From Candidatus Poribacteria bacterium (GTDB taxonomy: Bacteria > Poribacteria > WGA-4E > B28-G17), in the NCBI GenBank assembly GCA_003645735.1, contig QNBQ01000067.1:1-7339 (forward strand): DNA of 7,339 bases, read 5' to 3'. Positions 1-5,153 of the stretch are shown in pieces. The translations under genes and the position numbers were made by a program. Below the pieces are notes generated by a model. It did not search any database and was not told the DNA's origin. It saw only the letters and a list, made by a program, of their open reading frames with translations. Each line of letters starts with the position of its first letter. Positions within the stretch are counted from its first letter, which is position 1.

Positions 1-130
1 ACATGTATCTGATCATCTCCATGCCGGTGAAGATCAGGAAGAGGGTGATGCTCAGGGCGGTTATCCCGATGAAAAGCTCAAGCCCCCTCTTTACGTTGAT
101 CTTTCTGCCCGCTATCTCCAAGGCGCGCAC
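1..130 (-). CDS. N-terminus of an unidentified integral membrane protein (partial)
   Basis: The gene runs off the left edge, so only about 43 residues are visible. They begin VRALEIAGRKINVKRGLELF and continue into a hydrophobic stretch (FIGITALSITLFLIFTG) that looks like a first transmembrane helix preceded by a basic segment, so the N-terminus is probably cytoplasmic. The GTG start lies one base after the TGA of the radical SAM gene, which indicates the same operon and coupled translation. An alternative TTG start at 121-119 would have GGTGAGGTG about six bases upstream and could be the true start. The pattern of a short basic leader, a 'K.GL..F' segment and a helix is reminiscent of flippase-like/lysylphosphatidylglycerol-synthase-type (TIGR00374) membrane proteins, but the fragment is too short to assign. 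Existence of the gene is well supported; its function is not. Confidence 0.6.
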   Translation of the reverse strand, partial: MRALEIAGRKINVKRGLELFIGITALSITLFLIFTGMEMIRYM

Positions 131-131
131 C

Positions 132-1184
132 TCACCAAAGCAGATGTATGTTTCCGATGTGCACGTTGTGTAGACCCGCCGATCTGGCCGCCTCCTCGGC
201 TTCAAGGGCGTGTTTCCGGGAGGTGGGCGGCAGGTCGCCCATCATGAAGTTGGGGGCGAAGGCGAGGAGGGAGTAGGGGATGCGCGGGTCTATGGAGGCG
301 ATGAAGGAGGCTATCCTGTAGACCTCGTCGGCATCGACATAGCCCGGCACGAGCAAGGTGCTGGCCACCACGAGCGGCGGATCGGGTCTTTCATCGAACC
401 TCTCGGCGGCCATCCTGAAGTTTTCGAGCGTGGCTCGGTTGGAAAAACCGGTCAGCGCGATGTGCAGCTTCTCGTCGAAAGCCTTGAGATCGAACTTGAC
501 TATCCCCCCGGTTTCAAGCGACAGCTGAACCGCCCTCCTCATCAGCTTCGGGTTGGCCTGACCGGACGTCTCCCAGCAGACGACCACCCCCTTCTCGGCG
601 AGCTTATGGGCCGAGGCGAGGGCGTGGGGCATCTGGGAGGAGGGGTCGCCGCCGAAATAACAGACGCAGTAGGTGCGTTCGTCCGCGACCCCCGCCAGCT
701 CGTCGGCCGATATCACCCATCTCCCGCTCGGCCTCATCTCCAGGTAATGCCAGTTCTGGCAGTAAAGGCAGTTGAGCGAGCAGCTCGCATAAAAAACGGC
801 CAGGTTGTGATAGCCCCTCATCCCGTGGCCGGGACAGACCCAATCGGCAACACAGTTTGTGGGGAGCGGGTCTCTATACCAGTGGAGGAACCCCCTCTCC
901 GGCACGCCGGCGATGTGGATCAGCCTGCCCCCTTCGGCCCTCCTAAGCCCGCAATAGCCCCTCTCGCCCTCGGCCATCCGGCATCCCCGATCGCAGAGGT
1001 TACACTCCACACCTCCCTCGGAACGGGGCGGCTCCTCGGGCAGCCCGAAAGGCCTCCTCGCCCTTGAGTGGGCCTCCTTGATGTAGGGGAGGGCCTCATC
1101 GAACCTCTCCCTTATGCAGCTCAGACAGACCCCCAGCGCCCCGGATATAAGCTCATACTCCCTGCCGCAAACCCTACACCTCAT
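132..1184 (-). CDS. Radical SAM protein, PflA-like (COG1180) with N-terminal zinc-ribbon-like region
   Basis: The product is 350 residues. The radical SAM cluster motif is C135-x3-C139-x2-C142 (CSLNCLYC, followed by QNW), which would hold a [4Fe-4S] cluster for reductive cleavage of S-adenosylmethionine. A GGDP segment at 178-181 fits the SAM-binding GGE-type loop. Before the barrel are C3/C6 and C20/C23, like a zinc ribbon, then C61/C64/C68/C78 in a pattern seen in the pyruvate-formate-lyase-activating-enzyme-related proteins that include the AmmeMemoRadiSam group, and C111/C117. The C-terminal part (YSLLAFAPNF, then DLPPTS, then NVHIGNIHLL) also looks like this family. The substrate is unknown, and no glycyl-radical enzyme, AMMECR1 or Memo gene is visible nearby. 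The start is the ATG at 1184-1182, which overlaps the aroA stop as ATGA, with GGTGGAG just upstream. The same frame stays open further upstream inside aroA, but that extension is Arg/Gly-rich shadow sequence. Confidence 0.88.
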   Translation of the reverse strand: MRCRVCGREYELISGALGVCLSCIRERFDEALPYIKEAHSRARRPFGLPEEPPRSEGGVECNLCDRGCRMAEGERGYCGLRRAEGGRLIHIAGVPERGFLHWYRDPLPTNCVADWVCPGHGMRGYHNLAVFYASCSLNCLYCQNWHYLEMRPSGRWVISADELAGVADERTYCVCYFGGDPSSQMPHALASAHKLAEKGVVVCWETSGQANPKLMRRAVQLSLETGGIVKFDLKAFDEKLHIALTGFSNRATLENFRMAAERFDERPDPPLVVASTLLVPGYVDADEVYRIASFIASIDPRIPYSLLAFAPNFMMGDLPPTSRKHALEAEEAARSAGLHNVHIGNIHLLW

Positions 1185-2479
1185 ATCTCCACCGCCGAGC
1201 TTAAAAGCTCGGCGAAGTTTGGGAAGGACGTGGAGATGCATTCCGCGTCCTCGATCGTCACCTCGCCGTCGGCGACCAGGGCGGCCACGGCGATCGACAT
1301 CGCCACCCGGTGATCCCCGTGGCTGTGGCACGAGGCGCCTTTGAGCTTGACCGGCCCGCGGATGACCATCCCGTCCTCGAACGTCTCGATCCGCGCGCCC
1401 ATTTTCCCAAGCTCCTCGGCTATCGAGGCTATCCTGTCGCTCTCCTTGACCCTCAGCTCGGAGGCGCCCCTGATAACCGTCTCCCCCTCGGCCTGGGTCG
1501 CCGCCACGGCCAGGATCGGTATCTCGTCTATGGCCTTCACAACGAGCGAGCCGCCCATCGATATCCCCTTCAGCTTGGAGTGTCTCACCCTGATATCGGC
1601 CACCGGCTCGTTGTTCCAGACCCTCCTGTTAAAGACCTCGATATCGGCGCCCATCAGCGTCAGCGCCTCGATCACCCCCGTCCTGGTCGGGTTTACCCCT
1701 ACGTTCCTGATCGTCACCTCCGAGCCGGGTGTTATGGCGGCGGCGACCATGAAGTAGGCCGCCGAGGAGATGTCGCCGGGGATCGTAAGCTCCCTCCCCT
1801 TTAGCTTCGGCTCGCCCCTGATCGAGGCCCTCGTCCCCTCCTTTATCACCTGGGCGCCGAAGTATGAGAGCATCCGTTCGGTGTGATCCCTCGAGGGGAG
1901 CGGCTCCTCGACGGTGGTGATCCCCCTCGTGAAAAGCCCGGCCATCAGTATGGCCGATTTGACCTGGGCGCTTGCGACCCTGGTCCTGTGGGTTATGGGC
2001 TTGAGCTCGCCGCCGACGATCGAAAGCGGGGCGTATTTTCCGCCCTCCCTCCCGTGAATTATCGCGCCCATCCTCCTCAGCGGCTCGACCACCCTCAACA
2101 TCGGCCTGCGCCTGATCGACTCGTCGCCTGTCAGGACGGAGAAGAAGGGCTGGCCGGCCAATATGCCCGAGATTATCCTGATCAACGTCCCCGCGTTGCC
2201 CACGTCTATCACGTCCTCCGGCTCCCTCAGCCCCCTCAACCCAACTCCCTTCACCACCACCGCCGCCGGGTTCACCTCTATCTCAACCCCCAACATCCTG
2301 AACGCCTTCACGGTGTTCAGGCAATCCTCGCTCATCAGGAAGTTGCGGATGGTGGTCGTCCCCTCCGCCAGCGAGCCGATCATCACAGCTCTGTGCGACA
2401 TCGATTTGTCCCCCGGGACGGTTATCTCGCCGAGGACCCTCTTTGCCGGGTAAAACTTGAGGCTTCCCACCTCTCTCAC
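1181..2479 (-). CDS. aroA: 3-phosphoshikimate 1-carboxyvinyltransferase (EPSP synthase), class II type
   Basis: This enzyme transfers the enolpyruvyl group of phosphoenolpyruvate to shikimate-3-phosphate in the sixth step of the shikimate pathway, in the cytoplasm. The 432-residue length is normal. Visible motifs in order: GDKSMSHR with K25; GNAGT at 94-98; RRRP around 123-126; SAQVK at 170-174; RDHTE at 197-201; GDISSA at 235-240; NPTR at 263-266; DE at 318-319; KESDR at 345-349; DHR at 389-391. The combination of GDK-S, SAQ-x-K, R-x-H-x-E and N-x-T-R is the set used to define class II EPSP synthases, the group with CP4 and Bacillus enzymes. No active-site residue appears to be missing. The GTG start at 2479-2477 overlaps the aminotransferase stop as GTGA. 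A second GTG at 2470-2468, preceded by GGTGAGAGAG, is a possible alternative start that would remove three residues. The aroA stop overlaps the radical SAM start, so the three genes are coupled. Confidence 0.96.
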   Translation of the reverse strand: MREVGSLKFYPAKRVLGEITVPGDKSMSHRAVMIGSLAEGTTTIRNFLMSEDCLNTVKAFRMLGVEIEVNPAAVVVKGVGLRGLREPEDVIDVGNAGTLIRIISGILAGQPFFSVLTGDESIRRRPMLRVVEPLRRMGAIIHGREGGKYAPLSIVGGELKPITHRTRVASAQVKSAILMAGLFTRGITTVEEPLPSRDHTERMLSYFGAQVIKEGTRASIRGEPKLKGRELTIPGDISSAAYFMVAAAITPGSEVTIRNVGVNPTRTGVIEALTLMGADIEVFNRRVWNNEPVADIRVRHSKLKGISMGGSLVVKAIDEIPILAVAATQAEGETVIRGASELRVKESDRIASIAEELGKMGARIETFEDGMVIRGPVKLKGASCHSHGDHRVAMSIAVAALVADGEVTIEDAECISTSFPNFAELLSSAVEI

Positions 2480-3630
2480 CCCGCCGTCATGTGGTTGATG
2501 ACCGATTTGACCGATTCGACGACGTATCCCACGTCCTCATCGCTCATCCCCGGGAAAAGGGGCAGCGTGACGACCCTCCTGAAGGCCCCCTCGGCGTTCG
2601 GGAAATCGCCCGGTTTAAGCCCGAACCTCTTCCTGTAGTAGGGGTGCAGGTGGAGCGGGATGAAGTGGACGCCGCACTCCACCCCTTTTTCGGCCATCCG
2701 GGCGATGAACTCGTCCCTGTCCAGCCTCTCGTCCAACTGGATGATGTAGAGATGCCACGAGTGCCTCCCCCTCTCCGGCTCGGAGGGGAGCCTTATGAGA
2801 TCGATCGACCCCAGCTCCTCGGCGTAGATCCTCGCGATCTCCTCCCTCCTGCGCTGCATCCAGTTGAGCTTCTCCATCTGGCGGATGCCGATCGCCGCCT
2901 GAATATCGCTCATGTTGTATTTGAACCCCCGCTCGACCACCTCATAATACCACCTCCTGCCGGACCTCCTCCTGGCCCAGGTCGGCCTGTCGATGCCGTG
3001 CAGGCGCATCAGCCTCAGCCTGGAGGCCAGCTCGCCGTCCTGAACCGTTATCATGCCGCCCTCGCCGGTCGTGACGTTCTTGGTTGCGTAGAAGCTGAAG
3101 CAGTTGAGATCCTTCATCGCCCCGATCTTAACCCCCTCATACTCGGTAGATATGGCGTGGGCCGCGTCGCTCACGACGAAGAGGCCGAACCTCTCGGCTA
3201 TGTCGTAGATCTCGCCCATCCTGCAGGGGTATCCGGCGATGTGGACGGGCATGATGGCCTTGGTTTTGGGGGTTACCTTCCTCTCGATCTCCTCCGGCAG
3301 GATGTTAAGCGTTTCGGGGTCGATGTCGGCGAAGACCGGGGCAGCGCCGGAGCTGATTATGGCCTCGGCCGTCGCCGTGTAGGTGAAGGGGGAGGTTATC
3401 ACCTCATCGCCCTCCCCTATCCCGAGGGCGACGAGGGAGAGGTGAAGGGAGGCCGTGCAGGAGCTTGTAGCGATCGCGTGCTGGGCGCCCACGTATTCGG
3501 CGAACATCCTCTCGAACTCCTCGACCTTCGGCCCGGAGCTGAGCCAGCCCGATCTGAGAACCTCGGCGACCGCTTCGATCTCCTCCTCTCCGATGAAGGG
3601 CCTGCACAGCGGAACCCTTATCTGCCCCAT
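2476..3630 (-). CDS. DegT/DnrJ/EryC1/StrS family PLP-dependent aminotransferase
   Basis: The product is 384 residues, a usual length for this fold-type I family, whose members mostly transfer an amino group from glutamate to a keto sugar nucleotide for surface glycans or natural products. The PLP Schiff-base lysine is K184 in FSFYATKN, followed by the typical T-x-GEGG segment. D155 in SDAAH should contact the pyridine nitrogen and H158 stacks nearby. SSCTASLH at 56-63 and GDEVITSPFTYTAT at 74-87 form the PLP phosphate and substrate regions. YNMSDIQAAIG at 238-248 and GVHFIPLHLHPYY at 320-332 are also characteristic. It is the first gene of the minus-strand operon; the ATG at 3630-3628 follows GGAAGGTGA. 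ArnB, PseC or perosamine-synthase-like roles are possible, and the substrate cannot be decided. The adjacent aroA makes an AHBA-synthase-like role (same superfamily) worth noting, but there is no other support for it. Confidence 0.93.
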   Translation of the reverse strand: MGQIRVPLCRPFIGEEEIEAVAEVLRSGWLSSGPKVEEFERMFAEYVGAQHAIATSSCTASLHLSLVALGIGEGDEVITSPFTYTATAEAIISSGAAPVFADIDPETLNILPEEIERKVTPKTKAIMPVHIAGYPCRMGEIYDIAERFGLFVVSDAAHAISTEYEGVKIGAMKDLNCFSFYATKNVTTGEGGMITVQDGELASRLRLMRLHGIDRPTWARRRSGRRWYYEVVERGFKYNMSDIQAAIGIRQMEKLNWMQRRREEIARIYAEELGSIDLIRLPSEPERGRHSWHLYIIQLDERLDRDEFIARMAEKGVECGVHFIPLHLHPYYRKRFGLKPGDFPNAEGAFRRVVTLPLFPGMSDEDVGYVVESVKSVINHMTAG

Positions 3631-3662
3631 CCCTCACCTTCCGCCCGGAGCGGTCGAAAAAT

Positions 3663-3691
3663 ATTATAACACGGGCGTTTGGCGGGCACAA
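3663..3691 (-). promoter_or_regulatory. Sigma-70-like promoter for the aminotransferase-aroA-radical SAM operon
   Basis: On the minus strand there is a perfect -10 TATAAT at 3668-3663 and a weak -35 TTGTGC at 3691-3686, separated by 17 bases. Transcription would start near 3656, about 25 bases before the ATG of the aminotransferase. The weak -35 suggests modest strength or help from an activator. Assignment rests on sequence match only. Confidence 0.6.
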
Positions 3692-3730
3692 GTGTTACCG
3701 CGGGCTTCCCCCCTCAACCTCGGATGAAAC

Positions 3731-3759
3731 TTGACAACCCCCGCCCGAACGTTTATGAT
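3731..3759 (+). promoter_or_regulatory. Strong sigma-70-like promoter for the sugar isomerase gene
   Basis: A consensus -35 TTGACA (3731-3736) and a -10 TATGAT (3754-3759, one mismatch) are separated by the ideal 17 bases. Transcription would start near 3766, giving a leader of about 27 bases. The ribosome-binding region is AGGAGAGGTG at 3778-3787, ending five bases before the ATG. The promoter points away from the minus-strand operon promoter, and about 39 bases separate the two -35 boxes, so a single bound regulator could affect both. I found no clear operator palindrome in that gap. Confidence 0.75.
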
Positions 3760-3792
3760 TAAACCCGCACTTCGAAGAGGAGAGGTGTCGGG

Positions 3793-4542
3793 ATGATACC
3801 CGTTGCCCTTCAGCTTTACACGGTCAGGGATGAGACGGCAAAGGATCTCGTCGGAACGCTGAGAAAGGTCGCCGAGATAGGATACGCCGGCGTGGAGTTC
3901 GCCGGAACCGGCGGCCTGAGCGCCTCGGAGCTTAAAAAGATCCTCGACGACCTCGGGCTTAAACCGGCCGGAAGCCACGTCGGGATCGATCAGCTCAAAA
4001 ACAACCTGGAGGCGGTCATCGACTACAACCTGGAGCTGGGAAACAAATACGTGGTCTGCCCCGCCATACCGGAGGAGATGAGGAGGGACGCTGAGGCGTG
4101 GAGGGAGACGGCCCGGCTGCTTTCGGAGATAGGCGCCAAATGCGCCGAGAAAGGTCTCGTCCTCTGCTACCACAACCACGCCTTCGAGTTCCAGAAGTTC
4201 GACGGCGTATACGGCTACGACATCCTGTTCGAGTCGTCCGATCCGCGTTATCTGAAGGCCGAGATAGACGTGTTCTGGGTGAAGTTCGGCGGCGAGGATC
4301 CGGCGGAATACATCAGGAAGTATTCGGACAGGTGCGTCCTCGTCCACCTGAAGGACATGGGGGAGGACGGCAAAACCTTCAAGGAGGTCGGCGAGGGGAT
4401 CATCGATTTCAAACCGATCTTCGAGGCGTGCGAGGCGGGGAGGGTCGAGTGGTATATAGTCGAGCAGGACGTCTGTCAGCGGCCTTCCCTGGAGAGCGCC
4501 AGGATAAGCTTCGAAAACCTCAGAAGATGGGGGAAGGTGTGA
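3793..4542 (+). CDS. Sugar phosphate isomerase/epimerase-like TIM barrel protein (COG1082, AP_endonuc_2 fold)
   Basis: The product is 249 residues, compact but within the range of this xylose-isomerase-like TIM-barrel family. It begins VALQLYTVRD, a typical first strand, followed by IGYAGVEFAG at 29-38. Probable metal ligands are E132 in YHNHAFEF, D159 in EIDVFW, H185 in VHLKD and E224 in IVEQD; together they form the expected divalent-metal site. VGEGIIDF at 199-206 is also characteristic. Family members isomerise or epimerise sugars and inositols (IolE, IolI types), and some act on 3-keto-glycosides, so the exact substrate is open. There is no signal peptide, so it is cytoplasmic. It is transcribed alone from its own promoter and ends within the palindrome at 4533-4564. 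The lyase gene downstream on the same strand suggests a role in catabolism of uncommon sugars, which is an inference. Confidence 0.88.
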   Translation: MIPVALQLYTVRDETAKDLVGTLRKVAEIGYAGVEFAGTGGLSASELKKILDDLGLKPAGSHVGIDQLKNNLEAVIDYNLELGNKYVVCPAIPEEMRRDAEAWRETARLLSEIGAKCAEKGLVLCYHNHAFEFQKFDGVYGYDILFESSDPRYLKAEIDVFWVKFGGEDPAEYIRKYSDRCVLVHLKDMGEDGKTFKEVGEGIIDFKPIFEACEAGRVEWYIVEQDVCQRPSLESARISFENLRRWGKV

Positions 4543-4564
4543 GGGCTTAAGCCCTCACACCTTC
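4533..4564. terminator. Perfect 32-bp palindrome, probable bidirectional terminator
   Basis: The arms GAAGGTGTGAGGGC (4533-4546) and GCCCTCACACCTTC (4551-4564) are exact reverse complements around a TTAA loop, forming a 14-bp stem. It covers the stop codon of the isomerase gene (4540-4542) and two bases of the stop codon of the converging H-like gene (4563-4565). Both transcripts would end in the same hairpin. Neither side has a long T run after the stem, so it may be a U-tract-poor terminator or mainly a 3'-end stabiliser. Confidence 0.75.
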
Positions 4565-5009
4565 AGAAAAGCTCTTCCTCCTCTTCCTCAAACTCCTCCT
4601 CTCCCAGCTCGATTATGTCGAACTCCCTCAGCTCCTCTTCCTCCTCATACTCCTGATACTCCTCCAGCTTCATCAGCGACTTCAGCTCGCGCCTCATCTC
4701 GATCTTTATCTTGAATATCCACCCATCCCCCTCGGGCGACCTGTTGACCAGGTCGAGATCCTCCTCCAGCGCCTTGTTCACCTCGACGATCTCCCCCGTG
4801 ACGGGGGCCAGTATGTGATACTCCTTCCCCTCTATCGACTCGACCCTCGCCACCGGCTCGTCCTTCTCATACTCCTCGCCGACCTCGGGCAGATCGATGT
4901 AATCGATCTCCCCTCTCTCGGCTATCCACCGCTCGGTCACCCCTACGACCCCTATGTCCCCCTCCACCTCTATCCACTCATGGTTCCTTGTGTATCTGAT
5001 CAGCCCCAT
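4563..5009 (-). CDS. Glycine cleavage H-like (lipoyl-domain) protein with altered lipoyl site and acidic tail
   Basis: The product is 148 residues. The first 105 or so match the H-protein fold: TRNHEWIEVEG at 7-17 (usual form T..HEW), GVTERWIAERGEIDYIDLPEVG at 23-44, then VESIEGKEYHILAPVTGEIVEVN at 56-78, and a late DGWIFKIKI at 95-103. Normal H-proteins carry lipoate on the lysine of an ESVKA-type turn and shuttle aminomethyl groups. Here the turn reads ESIEGKEY: the usual lysine position is E60 or G61 and the nearest lysine is K62, with one residue inserted. Whether K62 is lipoylated is uncertain. After the domain is an unusual tail (116-148) with 19 Glu and 1 Asp in 33 residues. No other gcv genes or lipoate ligase are in view. 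The ATG at 5009-5007 follows GGAGGAG. It may be a specialised H-like paralogue, not the glycine cleavage carrier. Confidence 0.82.
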   Translation of the reverse strand: MGLIRYTRNHEWIEVEGDIGVVGVTERWIAERGEIDYIDLPEVGEEYEKDEPVARVESIEGKEYHILAPVTGEIVEVNKALEEDLDLVNRSPEGDGWIFKIKIEMRRELKSLMKLEEYQEYEEEEELREFDIIELGEEEFEEEEEELF

Positions 5010-5046
5010 TTGCTCCTCCGTCGAAAACCGGGATTTCGAATTAAAG

Positions 5047-5080
5047 TTTATAATTTCGCCCTGGCTTTATCCAGTGTCAA
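5047..5080 (-). promoter_or_regulatory. Possible promoter for the H-like gene (tentative)
   Basis: On the minus strand TTGACA (5080-5075) is a perfect -35 match and TATAAA (5052-5047) is a good -10 match, but they are 22 bases apart, too far for a standard promoter. With TTGACA and a 19-base spacer, AATTAT is a poorer -10. The AT-rich stretch in an otherwise GC-rich region supports a promoter here, but the exact elements are unsure. An inverted repeat TCGAAA/TTTCGA (5021-5026 and 5034-5039) lies in the predicted leader. Confidence 0.35.
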
Positions 5081-5094
5081 CGCCCCGCTCGAGC

Positions 5095-5123
5095 TTGATT
5101 CCGGCCCCGAGGGTGTGTTAAAT
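5095..5123 (+). promoter_or_regulatory. Candidate promoter for the lyase gene
   Basis: TTGATT (5095-5100) and TTAAAT (5118-5123), each four of six matches to consensus, are separated by 17 bases. Transcription would start near 5130. It faces away from the H-like gene, whose own promoter lies in the same 144-base gap. Match quality is modest. Confidence 0.45.
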
Positions 5124-5139
5124 TCACCTCCAGACCCCT

Positions 5140-5147
5140 AAGGAGGT
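5140..5147 (+). promoter_or_regulatory. Perfect Shine-Dalgarno sequence for the lyase gene
   Basis: AAGGAGGT, the full complement of the 16S rRNA 3' end, sits six bases before the ATG at 5154. An in-frame TGA at 5148-5150 rules out any start further upstream, so this site fixes the start of the gene and predicts strong translation. Confidence 0.85.
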
Positions 5148-5153
5148 TGAGCT

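Noticed and set aside
1185..1331. N-terminal extension of the radical SAM frame to an upstream start
   Set aside because: The extra 49 residues are low-complexity Arg/Gly/Pro and lie inside the 3' end of aroA. The ATGA overlap with a Shine-Dalgarno-like GGTGGAG gives a better start at 1184.
2491..3669. 392-codon plus-strand open frame opposite the aminotransferase gene
   Set aside because: Antisense to a gene with all the expected PLP aminotransferase motifs; the translated sequence has no family resemblance.
3692..3730. Possible operator between the two -35 boxes
   Set aside because: I looked for an inverted or direct repeat in this stretch and found none convincing.
3664..4347. 227-codon minus-strand open frame across the divergent promoters and the isomerase gene
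   Set aside because: It would run through both promoters and antisense to a conserved metal-binding TIM barrel; no motifs are visible in it.
4567..4670. Polypyrimidine-rich tract that might form unusual DNA structure
   Set aside because: It is fully explained by the run of GAG/GAA glutamate codons on the minus strand encoding the acidic tail.
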